From positions 62,001-126,000 of the IMG/VR virus record IMGVR_UViG_3300046820_002568: DNA of 64,000 nucleotides; one strand, given 5' to 3'. Origin of the DNA: a virus. Positions 47,001 through 55,052 of the stretch are shown piece by piece (the stretch's first letter is position 1; every line of letters begins with the position of its first letter). Made by a program: the position numbers and the translations under genes. Under the pieces are notes generated by a model. The model was given only the letters and a program-made list of their open reading frames with translations, had not been told where the DNA came from and made no database searches.

Positions 47001-48993
47001 CACAATCAGGTAAAGATTCAAATTCTGCAGTTCCTCTCCAAGCTAAATTTTCAATAGAAAACATATATTTTTTTACCTTTCCATCTTTAATATTTGTAGA
47101 TGCTTGTCCGGCGAGTGGGGCAATATTTAAGTTATATGTTGAGTCAACAATTGAATTGGTAAACCTTCTTATATTACCATTGGTCTCGAGTCCACTTGTA
47201 TTAGCAATTGTAGATTGTAGATTACTATATGTTAAATAAGGGATATCTTTTGTAAAAACTCTACCATATTCAACTCCAACCTGTGTTCCATTTTGATTCA
47301 CAAATTTCATAACCCTTGAACCTTTGGTCATTTCTTTATATCCATCATTAAACACTTTAGATAATTGGTTCATAGCATTACCAACATGGACCAATCTTTT
47401 TGCTCCTGATGCTGGTGCTGAATCTATAATTCTTTGTGTCTCGTCTAATATTGAACCGGCCCTAAAACCTGTTTCAGGAGAATCAGCACTTGGTTTTAAT
47501 TTTGTTGACTGAGAACTTGTAAAATTTTGACCAACTCCTTGTAAGTAACTTTGGGATTGTGAGCCGATTCCTCCTCCAGGAGTTGGGTAATATCCTGCAC
47601 TTTGGTTATTTTTTATACTAACCCAAGAAAATCCTCCGGTCGGGTCTTTTAATGCAATGTCAGAGAAAACTCCACCTGGTCCATTAATCGTAGTTTTAAG
47701 ACCAAAATTATAAACTTGGTCTATCTGTTCCCCTTCATATATTTTTCCAACCTCATCAGGACCAAAAACTATTGTACTTGTAACATTTCCGTAAGCGTCT
47801 ATCGGAACTAAATCTGAGGGTGAAGTTGTTTTAGATACATCATTGGTTGAGTCTCCAACATAAAAATTTGTTAATGTATTATTTTTATCAAATACATTAT
47901 CAATTGCTAACCCTATTTGAGTTGTATTTTGTTCATACTCAGGTTTAAATCTATTATATCCTAAGCTATTAAATAAAACATTCTTTTGTCCGCTACCTGT
48001 ATTATTTAAAAATTTAATAGACGGATTACTTAGTGGTGTTGCCGGTTTATTTATAGGGTTAGATGTAGTATCAATTAATTGTCCTGCAGTTCCTTTTTGT
48101 CTTTGTGGTTCTGAAAAGTAATCCCCTTCAATTGGTGATGTTGGTATGTAAGTACCTGAAAACCTTTGTATCAAGAATGATGCTTGGTCAAATACGCCAT
48201 CAGGTACTGTAATTGAATAATTTTTATATATTAGAGGTTCTTGTCCTGACGCTAGGAGTGATGCTTGGAATGGGTCCGAGAAAGCGGCTAAGTTAACTCT
48301 ACCTACAGTATTTCTATAAATTTCTCTACTTATCCTTTCTTGTAATGCGTCCTGTAAAAAAACTGTTGAGATTTGTTGTAAATAAGATTCGGATGAAATT
48401 ACCCCTGTTCCAATACTGATAGCAAATATATTGTCAAAATATGGAAGCGTACCAAGAGCGTCATCCAACTTAAAATCAAAATTTGGATACTCATTTCCAC
48501 CTGTTTGTTTTTTTGGCAGAATTTTTTCTGTACTAATGTAACTATAAATGTACCCATCTTGTGGTATATATCTGTTAACAACCGCTGCCGAATCAATATA
48601 AAATTCACTTAAAAGTTCTAATTCAGCAACTGATTGGCTATAACCAACTTGTTGTTCTGAAGTTAAAACTTGTACATTACCTGTACCAGCTTGTTGGTAA
48701 GACACTGCTCCAGTTCCGGCAATTAAATCTGAACCATCTATTTTTGTTGTTTCTCCGTATACATTTACTATTGTTGCGGCTTTGGCATTTTCAAATAAAT
48801 CCAAAGATATGTTTGGAGTGTCAACAGGAACTTTTTCACCAAATACTATAGGGTAATTTTGATTTTTAACATCGTAAGAATAAGAGCCTTCGGTTTTGTA
48901 AGGTTTTAGATTTTTTGATATTAAAGCATTTCTAAAAGCCTCAGAACCTGCAAATGTTAGTAAATTATTTTTAATTGGAGATGTATCCGCCAT
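44065..48993 (-). CDS. Very large tail/baseplate protein
   Basis: A 1642-residue protein starting with ATG at 48993. No known catalytic motif was seen. The segment near residues 1165-1230 (FGDFYNTKIIPNSLQIAYEN, then GGHGLARPVEKLQNALSFNY) looks like a conserved tail-protein core, and an earlier part near 640-740 has WRGTAEFESLPDC and RIMWFPPYDIT. It lies between the tape measure and the gp53-like gene, where hub and tail-tip proteins are encoded in contractile phages. A structural role near the hub is the best inference. A TATTTAT box at 49011-49017 lies 18 bases before its ATG. Confidence 0.5.
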   Translation of the reverse strand: MADTSPIKNNLLTFAGSEAFRNALISKNLKPYKTEGSYSYDVKNQNYPIVFGEKVPVDTPNISLDLFENAKAATIVNVYGETTKIDGSDLIAGTGAVSYQQAGTGNVQVLTSEQQVGYSQSVAELELLSEFYIDSAAVVNRYIPQDGYIYSYISTEKILPKKQTGGNEYPNFDFKLDDALGTLPYFDNIFAISIGTGVISSESYLQQISTVFLQDALQERISREIYRNTVGRVNLAAFSDPFQASLLASGQEPLIYKNYSITVPDGVFDQASFLIQRFSGTYIPTSPIEGDYFSEPQRQKGTAGQLIDTTSNPINKPATPLSNPSIKFLNNTGSGQKNVLFNSLGYNRFKPEYEQNTTQIGLAIDNVFDKNNTLTNFYVGDSTNDVSKTTSPSDLVPIDAYGNVTSTIVFGPDEVGKIYEGEQIDQVYNFGLKTTINGPGGVFSDIALKDPTGGFSWVSIKNNQSAGYYPTPGGGIGSQSQSYLQGVGQNFTSSQSTKLKPSADSPETGFRAGSILDETQRIIDSAPASGAKRLVHVGNAMNQLSKVFNDGYKEMTKGSRVMKFVNQNGTQVGVEYGRVFTKDIPYLTYSNLQSTIANTSGLETNGNIRRFTNSIVDSTYNLNIAPLAGQASTNIKDGKVKKYMFSIENLAWRGTAEFESLPDCEKGPNGGRIMWFPPYDITLGSEQSNPKFNSTNFLGRPEPIYTYENTERSSSISWSIIVDHPSVSNLIVKKVLENTDDDTATQVAASFFAGCQKYDIYELAQRYNTLSKTTIEQLYQEILQSNQTTDEEKKEALNEAGDTGGQGTTESPTNLLGDFVNYGFYFPYVFSGTESTTNYTSIYESYYDNRNSYIGGLDSIKMSLFVNNVLPGNYDKMTQLREEIKNILENEQGIIEITLNGSKIPGRADNAIISLAWFDSAVLFFTESVLSNNKTIKSYVDDGKIVFKRQNLGSENTVSGLTTSEGTGNDINCNQPNGSFPQTSFNSAACRAVRISNITVSPNKPTQSSGPETTNDDNIPNPDAKVGLKPEQNQSLQTKLKNVSKKIIRELLTECNYFEVIQQTDKIILDSIKNKFKFFNPAFHAITPEGLNSRLVFLNQCVRPGRTIPTKSEENTEAKITDSFNTNFGTPPVLVLRFGDFYNTKIIPNSLQIAYENMWDFNPEGIGFQPMIAKVTLGFSMIGGHGLARPVEKLQNALSFNYYANTEMYDERADETESTEAVDNALIESLRNEEPLVTVNNVNDTKQNEGGTLVGNIISSQRNDAGIETGTTRYNEFFNGFVDVTKNYFTTIGNTYQTLTNEYNLGVWAQINHDRYYTNGYYDNIFNFQGSTLNILGKQGNWETSLNVIGNFIKTNADNGTDTLIQKVNSALNIDTQTKNKIRENYKSFINDTLINNFTQIAIYIQQITDSQLNFTKYMAKMDLVADSADGKILANGASKLYVLGGTPESGSDTITQFRNDYFQIMTDSVNFYNYGLNKIFLPDSLTSGNTTSYSPIIPFTNSNDNYVYTILSNVIINNSKRKDFFDYLVKDTQSEYKNIARNLIKDFVENNWLFEFTVEKNAEQEFLTDFTTTTEYQSYIKYNPTVEGVSVTTRQRDFTFTTDAPFNAVNYYRRLALENIYKTVNTDNNINIFNGKKQFDN

Positions 48994-49010
48994 TTATAAA
49001 ACTTATATCA

Positions 49011-49017
49011 ATAAATA
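49011..49017 (-). promoter_or_regulatory. TATTTAT box before the 1642-residue gene
   Basis: The minus strand reads CTATTTATTGATATAAG about 18 bases before the ATG, in the 47-base gap that follows the tape measure gene. Confidence 0.35.
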
Positions 49018-49040
49018 GATATAATGTTATTTTTTAGAGG

Positions 49041-52000
49041 TTATTGGTCTAAAGATGATGAATATGAAGAAATCCCCATACTGGCGTCTTGGGATGACGC
49101 ATTAACTTTTTGAGCAACATTTGTCTTTTGGGACATAGAAGTAACAAATATACTTTCAACTGTAGATTGTAATTTTCTTGGGTCTAATAAATTAGCGAAT
49201 GCAGGATTACCTGTTATTTCAATTTTAGCATTGACATTGATGGTTTGGGTCGACCCTTCTACTCCTGTTTGTGCAGTTTGTCCTCCAAAAACTTGTTCAT
49301 TAATTCCTTGTGGTGTAGGTATTTCAGGGATGCCAATTTCAGGAGCTTCAGGAGCTTCTATTTCTTCAGGACCTAAGTATTCTTGTTTAAGATTGGAAAT
49401 GTCAAATTTACCCATCTCATCTATCGGAGTATATTCATACTCTGTTTCCTCGGGCATTTCGTACTGTTGGATTTCTTCTTGTACCTCAGGTTTTCCAAAT
49501 AATCCTTTTCCAAATTCACCTATTCTTCCTCCAATTTCCGCAATTTTTTCAATACCTCTAGATGGAGTTTCAATTTGTTCTTTTTGTCTTAATTCTTCCA
49601 AATAGGACAATTGCTTTTCTCGTGCTTCTCTTAGAGCAGTTTGTATTTCAGTTTCTTTAGGTTCTTCAGGAGTAATTGTTACAGGTTCTACAATACCACC
49701 TTCCTCTTCTTCCATCGAGGTTAAACTAACTCCTAATGGACCTGATTCTTCAATTTCTTTGGGTTCTATTTTATCTAAATTTACGGGGAGCCCACTTTTA
49801 CTTGTCAAAAATTTATCAGCCTCAGAGTCGTTTTCCGCTAACATTTTCAAGTACCCTGATTCTTCCTTAGGTTCAGGTACTATCGGTTCAATTTTAGGGG
49901 TTTCTTGTATTTTACCTCCTGACTGAACCTCCCTTATCATTTTTCTTTGATTTTCTTTGTCAGTCTTTTCCTGTTGTTCAAGTTCTATTTTAAGATTGTC
50001 TTCAGGGGTAATTGTCTTTGTTTCTACAGGTTCTTCAATTGTTATTTTTCCTTCAGATTCTGCAGGTTTTTCTTTGATTAAGTTCTTTAATCTTTCTTTT
50101 AATGGTATTTTTTCCTCTTTATTTTCCGCCGCAATTTTTTCAATTCCAACTGCCGGTGTCTCAGGAACGGATGGGGTTATTGGGGTAGTTTCTTTAGAAA
50201 CTGTTATACCTTCGCTTGTTCCAGCCTTCCTTTCTGCAGTTTCTCTATCAATACTTCTTGCAAGTTCATTACCTTGAGTATCTCTTACTATAAATTCTTC
50301 TTGGGTTTCGGGTATTGCCGCTGTAACAGTAGGTTCTTTAACTTTTTCTTTTTTAAGTTTTTCAGTAAGATTACCAATACCTTCTTTTAACCTTTTCCCA
50401 AGAGGTTGTTTTTCTTCTTTTTCAGGTATAGGAATTTGACTTAAAGTTGGTTTAATCGGAGCCAACTCCATTTCTTTTTCTACACCCTTAGTTTCAATTT
50501 TTTTATTAAATGACTCAACTTCACCTATATCTAAATCGTAAGACATTTCTTCGTATGTATCACGCCTTTTCCTCATACTTTCCAAAGTATCAAGGTCATC
50601 TTTGCCCATATCCTCTTCCCTTTCTACTCCCCCAATACCTATTTTTTCCTTTTTGAAATTTTTAATTTCATTATTAATTTCATTATATTTCTTGTCATAA
50701 GATTCTATTTCAAGTTCTTTTTCTATTTCTGCTAATTCTTCTTTTGTTAGGGTGGTTATACTTCTTGTTGATTCAATTTTTTTGGGTATTCCTTTCTCAG
50801 GTCCTATAAACTCACTATCCTTTTTAGCTTGAGCCGTCATCTCAGGAGTTAAGAAAAAGGATTCTTCTCCTCGTCCTACCACTTCAGCGTTATTTATTTC
50901 TTCTAATAATTTCTTATAATTTTCAGATACCGATGGCTCAGGTTTCGGTCCCTCAATTAAGCTTGATGCTTTTTGTGAGATTTTTTCAAATAGTCCTGTT
51001 GGTTGTTTTGTTTCAATAGGAGGTAATCCTTCCTCAATTGACGGTAATTCTTCTTCAGTGATTGGTTGTGGTTCAGCGATATTAATTGAGGGTGTAGTTG
51101 TTGGTTTTTCTGTAATCGCCGCAGTTGGTTGTATTGCCCCCTCTTTAACCGATTCAACTTGTTTTTCTAATTCTGAAATAATTAAATTTGTTTTTTCAGC
51201 GTTTTCAGGAGTTGCAGAAATTTTGCCCACAAGTTCATCTAATGCAGTACCTATATTTAAATTTTTAACATTTAAAGTATCAACTTCAGAAGTATCAATT
51301 TTAGAAAGTTCCGCAGTTGTTTCAGGAATTGGTTGTATTTCTGTACCAATTGTCTCATTAATAACAGGTAATGGAGTTGTGGTTGGTAAATATGTTTCTG
51401 TACCTAATGATGCCGTTGGTGGTCCTACAATGCCTTCATCAATTAATTTTTGTATTTCAGGATTTATTGCCTGTATAGTAGTTGGTGTAGTTACAGGTGT
51501 GGTTGTAATTTCTTCCGTCTTTTCAGGCGCAACTAAATTAATTGGTTTGTCTGTAGTAACACTTAAAGACTCAGTTGTTATTGATTTTGTATTAACACCA
51601 TCAGTTAACGACTTATCTAAATTATCAAGAGTTCCATTTAACGTTTCAGAATGTAAAGAATGTTCTTCTTCTATTTTTTTAATTTCTTCAAGTATTTCTT
51701 TTTGACCTTTTGTCTCGTCTATATTAATACCTTTAGTATCTTGAAAATTAAAACTGTCTTGGCGTTCTTGTTCTATTTTACCAATCTCATCTAATATTTC
51801 AGCCTTTTCTTTGTCCTTAGGCAATCCGAGCTTATCTTTTAAAATACCAATTATTTCTGCGTCTTTGCCCTCAAGGGACTCTAACTTTTCTTGGACACCT
51901 GACATTATGTTATTGTATTGGTCTTCACCTAAAACATTTTTGGTTGCCGTTCCAGTTGCCTCTACAGTTGCCCCAAGTAAACTTGTAACCAGTTCTTCAC

Positions 52001-53468
52001 CTTGTTTAATTAGGTCAGTAAACGCTTTTTGTCTGTCCGCACCAGATAGTGTTGGGTCTTTTAAGATTGTAACTAAATCTTGAAATTTAACAGCTGTTCC
52101 ATCTAACTCTTTATTTAACTCTCCACCGATTGCAAAAATATCTTTAAGTGGTTCATTAATACCTTCTGAAAGTGATAAATTGGCGTCTAAAGTCGCTTTA
52201 CCTAACTTACTAGCACCAACCATCATTCCTGGTGTGGCCTTTAATTCGGCAATTCCAGCATTAATTTTTGATAATACATCAAGTTGGTCTTTGGCTAATT
52301 CAATTGGGTCTGTAGGTTTCTCTTCTTCCCCAACTAAAGCATTTCTAAGTTCATCAGCATTACCTTTCGTTTGAACTAAAAGGTCTTGTATACTTTTTTC
52401 AACTATTGTTTCTTTACCTTCTTTATCAACTTGTTTAGTTTTGACAACATATTCACCACCCTTCCCCATTGTCGCAACATTGGCAATGAGAGACTTTGTT
52501 TCATCATCTATATTAAATCCTGAAAAATCAATTACGGAAAGTTTTTCCCCAATCTCTCTTTCAGCCAAAGCCATTTTTTCAAGTTCACCTCTAGCAAATC
52601 CTGTTTCCTTGCTTATTTCTTTAAGAATTCTAATACCTTGTGGACTAATCTGAGATTTACCCGTTTCCTTATTAAAGGTTGTATATTGAGCAACTGCACC
52701 TGCAATTTCTTTTTGGAGTCCGGCAACATCGTTCTGTGCCATATCCATAAGTTTTAATGGATTTAAAAGTTTTTCTGAAGCAACTCCTAGTCTTTGGAAA
52801 GTTGCCGACATCTCAATGGCCTTTTCAGGGTCCATAAGTCCATCCGCAAAATCCATAGTTTCTTCCATTCCAACTCTCAAAGTTTGCGACTGAGCCGCCA
52901 TCTTTGCAAGTCCTTCAACTCCTCCTTGGAAATTAAACCTATTTAACTTATCTAAGTTTGCAACTACTAATGAGGATACTGCTTTGGCATTAACACCCAA
53001 ATTGTTAGAAACTTCTCTAACCTTGAGCATTTCTGCTGAAATATCTTTTAAGGACATTCCAGCGTTTGTGAATCCAGCTATTAAATCTTTTGTGACTACA
53101 CCTGAAAATTTAGAAGCTGCAAATATGTCAGTTGTTTGTTCTTTACTTAAAACAACATTTCTACCTAAAGTTTCAAGAGTTTCTTGTTGGATAGCTAAAG
53201 CATCTTTTTGAGTTCCACCCATTGATATTACATTGAGGGCGGCTTGAGCATATTCCTTTTTTAATCCTTCGGCAAGATTTTTACCTTGCCCCATTGTATT
53301 AAGTATGGATTGTATTGATTGGTCAACATTTACAATACCTTCCTCAATAGTCTCAATGGGTTTATCCAAAAGAGATGTAATACCTTCAACACCTTTTTGT
53401 AGGTTTAAAAATTCAATCTCTTTACCTTTTGACGCTTGATTCTCGTCACCTGTAGTAGCACCTTGCAT
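49041..53468 (-). CDS. Tail tape measure protein
   Basis: A 1475-residue protein. The first ~620 residues are mostly helical and Ala/Leu/Gln/Lys rich, with segments such as KKEYAQAALNVISMGGTQKD and MEETMDFADGLMDPEKAIEM, as in tape measure proteins. From about 620 to 1400 it is unusually rich in Glu, Pro, Thr and Ile with many PETT/PEKEE-type stretches and looks disordered. The final 75 residues are again ordered (VNAKIEITGNPAFANLLDP). No membrane segment or peptidase motif was seen. Its place after the tube and chaperone-like genes is the standard position for the tape measure. The start is ATG 53468. Confidence 0.75.
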   Translation of the reverse strand: MQGATTGDENQASKGKEIEFLNLQKGVEGITSLLDKPIETIEEGIVNVDQSIQSILNTMGQGKNLAEGLKKEYAQAALNVISMGGTQKDALAIQQETLETLGRNVVLSKEQTTDIFAASKFSGVVTKDLIAGFTNAGMSLKDISAEMLKVREVSNNLGVNAKAVSSLVVANLDKLNRFNFQGGVEGLAKMAAQSQTLRVGMEETMDFADGLMDPEKAIEMSATFQRLGVASEKLLNPLKLMDMAQNDVAGLQKEIAGAVAQYTTFNKETGKSQISPQGIRILKEISKETGFARGELEKMALAEREIGEKLSVIDFSGFNIDDETKSLIANVATMGKGGEYVVKTKQVDKEGKETIVEKSIQDLLVQTKGNADELRNALVGEEEKPTDPIELAKDQLDVLSKINAGIAELKATPGMMVGASKLGKATLDANLSLSEGINEPLKDIFAIGGELNKELDGTAVKFQDLVTILKDPTLSGADRQKAFTDLIKQGEELVTSLLGATVEATGTATKNVLGEDQYNNIMSGVQEKLESLEGKDAEIIGILKDKLGLPKDKEKAEILDEIGKIEQERQDSFNFQDTKGINIDETKGQKEILEEIKKIEEEHSLHSETLNGTLDNLDKSLTDGVNTKSITTESLSVTTDKPINLVAPEKTEEITTTPVTTPTTIQAINPEIQKLIDEGIVGPPTASLGTETYLPTTTPLPVINETIGTEIQPIPETTAELSKIDTSEVDTLNVKNLNIGTALDELVGKISATPENAEKTNLIISELEKQVESVKEGAIQPTAAITEKPTTTPSINIAEPQPITEEELPSIEEGLPPIETKQPTGLFEKISQKASSLIEGPKPEPSVSENYKKLLEEINNAEVVGRGEESFFLTPEMTAQAKKDSEFIGPEKGIPKKIESTRSITTLTKEELAEIEKELEIESYDKKYNEINNEIKNFKKEKIGIGGVEREEDMGKDDLDTLESMRKRRDTYEEMSYDLDIGEVESFNKKIETKGVEKEMELAPIKPTLSQIPIPEKEEKQPLGKRLKEGIGNLTEKLKKEKVKEPTVTAAIPETQEEFIVRDTQGNELARSIDRETAERKAGTSEGITVSKETTPITPSVPETPAVGIEKIAAENKEEKIPLKERLKNLIKEKPAESEGKITIEEPVETKTITPEDNLKIELEQQEKTDKENQRKMIREVQSGGKIQETPKIEPIVPEPKEESGYLKMLAENDSEADKFLTSKSGLPVNLDKIEPKEIEESGPLGVSLTSMEEEEGGIVEPVTITPEEPKETEIQTALREAREKQLSYLEELRQKEQIETPSRGIEKIAEIGGRIGEFGKGLFGKPEVQEEIQQYEMPEETEYEYTPIDEMGKFDISNLKQEYLGPEEIEAPEAPEIGIPEIPTPQGINEQVFGGQTAQTGVEGSTQTINVNAKIEITGNPAFANLLDPRKLQSTVESIFVTSMSQKTNVAQKVNASSQDASMGISSYSSSLDQ

Positions 53469-53489
53469 ACTTAATAAATAATCTTAAAT

Positions 53490-53627
53490 CTATTTTTTCG
53501 GAGTATTATGCTCAATAATTTTATCAACCAAATATCTCCGCTGAAATATTGGCATTTTATAGAAATCAGAATACGAAGTATGCAAATACTTGGCCAGTAA
53601 ATAATACTGGTCAAGTAATGATAACAT
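53490..53627 (-). CDS. Small tail-assembly-chaperone-like protein
   Basis: A 45-residue frame from ATG 53627 to a TAG at 53492-53490, filling the gap between the gp26-like gene and the tape measure. The sequence YSDFYKMPIFQRRYLVDKII resembles the short SY..(F/L)..MP...R.....KI.E proteins found before tape measure genes in many T4-like phages, where a chaperone or its frameshift extension is encoded. The ATG lies 5 bases past the upstream stop and has no clear Shine-Dalgarno site, so reinitiation or frameshifting may supply it. Confidence 0.7.
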   Translation of the reverse strand: MLSLLDQYYLLAKYLHTSYSDFYKMPIFQRRYLVDKIIEHNTPKK

Positions 53628-53631
53628 ATAT

Positions 53632-54384
53632 TTAGAAGAAAGGGCGAAAAAACTCAGCCCCGAAGGCAATCCTCACTGTTACTTTTTTACCTGATGGAGC
53701 AGTTACCTCTCTGTTCAAATCAATCCTTGGTTCATTTGTTTTCAAAAAATTTGAGATATACTTTGAATCCATAATTGGCATCTGTTCAATAAACTTAGCA
53801 ATTTCTCCTTTGTCTTGACTCCCATTAACTTCAATGATTTGTTTTGCAAGTCTCCAAGTAGCTTTAGGTGCAATCATCGACGATGGATATTCATCGGCCA
53901 TTCTTTCAAGGTCTGTTGTTTCGCCATAACTAAGAGGTTTCAATTTGACTTGAGCTCCTGATTTTGGGAGTTTTGTTTCATAATATCCATTATCATCTGG
54001 GTCAACTTCAGGTTTTTTAAACGATAGAGCATCCAAAAGAACTGGTTTTTCAAACTTATTACCTGTATCAGGGTCAGTTAAAGTGAAATTATATTCAGGA
54101 CCAAATGAAGTGTTTCTTAAAAACAAAAGAATTGCCTCAATATCACCTTCAAGCATGTCTGAAGGGTTTAATTCAGGTTCATAAAGTTTACTTCTAACAA
54201 GTCTCAAAATAAGTTGTTCCCCCGATAGTTTACCAACACTACCCAAAAGGTTTTCGTCTGCAGCGGTTAGATAACCAACTTTAACACTTTTTTTCTTACT
54301 TTTATAAAATTTACCTTGACTTGGTAACATAACCACATCGTGGGGTAAATTAAAATTTTCTTGTCCTGCTATAATTTCGTTCAT
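53632..54384 (-). CDS. gp26 / tail assembly chaperone-like protein
   Basis: A 250-residue protein (T4 gp26 is 208). The diagnostic motif near residue 20, VMLPSQGKFYK, followed by KVGYLTAADENLL and LRLVRSKL, matches the phage T4 baseplate hub/chaperone family (PF12322-type). The middle (SFGPEYNFTLTDPDTGNKFE) is a small beta domain. It lies between the tail tube and the tape measure, where tail assembly chaperones are encoded. The protein ends AEFFRPFF and is followed closely by the 45-residue gene in the +1 frame. Expression is probably separate from the tube gene because a strong terminator lies between them. Confidence 0.75.
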   Translation of the reverse strand: MNEIIAGQENFNLPHDVVMLPSQGKFYKSKKKSVKVGYLTAADENLLGSVGKLSGEQLILRLVRSKLYEPELNPSDMLEGDIEAILLFLRNTSFGPEYNFTLTDPDTGNKFEKPVLLDALSFKKPEVDPDDNGYYETKLPKSGAQVKLKPLSYGETTDLERMADEYPSSMIAPKATWRLAKQIIEVNGSQDKGEIAKFIEQMPIMDSKYISNFLKTNEPRIDLNREVTAPSGKKVTVRIAFGAEFFRPFF

Positions 54385-54390
54385 AATTTT

Positions 54391-54426
54391 TTTTTATAAA
54401 AAAAAATCCGCACAAAGTACGGATTT
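54391..54426 (-). terminator. Rho-independent terminator after the tail tube gene
   Basis: On the minus strand a 10-bp stem (AAATCCGTAC/GTGCGGATTT, one G-U pair) with a three-base loop is followed directly by a run of T. It separates the tube gene from the chaperone and tape measure genes, so the tube message can be more abundant. Confidence 0.85.
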
Positions 54427-54449
54427 GTAAATAGTATTTTGAAAAAATA

Positions 54450-54938
54450 TTAGTAAACAAGTACACAATAGTCAGGACGAAGAGTTGCAACAATCTTTGC
54501 AAGACCATCTTGACCATAATCAAGACCTTGGAAGTCAACATCAGTTAAGAAGGTTCCAACCAAAATCCATTTTTCTACAACAACACCTGTTGGGTCTAAT
54601 AACTGAAGTGTCACATCCTTTTTGTAACCAGCCGCGTAACCCATACGACCTGTTACAGATTCTGCATGTAGACGAACCCACTCCATAAGGGCTTGAGCCG
54701 CAGATGGACCAATTGGGTCACGGAAAGTACAGTTAATGGTTCCCCAAGTGTATCTACCTGCAACATATCTTTCAGTGTTCAAGAAAGGAATTGCAGTAGC
54801 TCCGATTGTAATTTTTGGACGAGAAGTAGATTCAACATACCACTCATTTATGCCGAGTTCCGATGGAAAGCTAAGAATGAATCGGTTCATCCTTTTGGGT
54901 TCATACGGTATCGGCATTTTCATCAGTAAATCAGCCAT
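54450..54938 (-). CDS. Tail tube protein, gp19-like
   Basis: A 162-residue protein, almost exactly the length of T4 gp19 (163). It shows the family pattern: an N-terminal basic/aromatic strand (MNRFILSFPSELGI), ESTSRPKITIGATAIPFLNT, then AGRYTWGTINCTFRDPIGPS with a helix (AAQALMEWVRLHAESV), and a C-terminal VDFQGLDYGQDGLAKIVATL strand. It polymerises to form the inner tube through which DNA passes. It has its own candidate promoter upstream and a strong terminator downstream, as expected for an abundant structural protein. The start is ATG 54938. Confidence 0.95.
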   Translation of the reverse strand: MADLLMKMPIPYEPKRMNRFILSFPSELGINEWYVESTSRPKITIGATAIPFLNTERYVAGRYTWGTINCTFRDPIGPSAAQALMEWVRLHAESVTGRMGYAAGYKKDVTLQLLDPTGVVVEKWILVGTFLTDVDFQGLDYGQDGLAKIVATLRPDYCVLVY

Positions 54939-54970
54939 TTTTTTGTTTTTTTTTAAATTTTATTTTTATT

Positions 54971-55050
54971 ATAAATAGTGTAGTTTAAAAATTTTTCTAT
55001 TTACTTTAATTTATTTTTAGTCAAACTTACACTAGTCTTACATATAAATA
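54971..55050 (-). promoter_or_regulatory. Tail tube promoter region with two TATTTAT boxes
   Basis: The gap between the HAD gene and the tube gene holds TATTTAT at 54971-54977 (inside ACACTATTTATAATAAAA, which also contains TATAAT) and at 55044-55050. The first is identical over 12 bases to the box before the 2250-residue gene. Confidence 0.5.
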
Positions 55051-55052
55051 TA

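Noticed and set aside
51058-51705. 215-residue plus-strand open frame opposite the tape measure gene
   Set aside because: It is the antisense of a Glu/Pro/Thr-rich low-complexity region, which leaves few stops on the other strand. Its Ser/Val/Ile-rich product has no motif and no start context.
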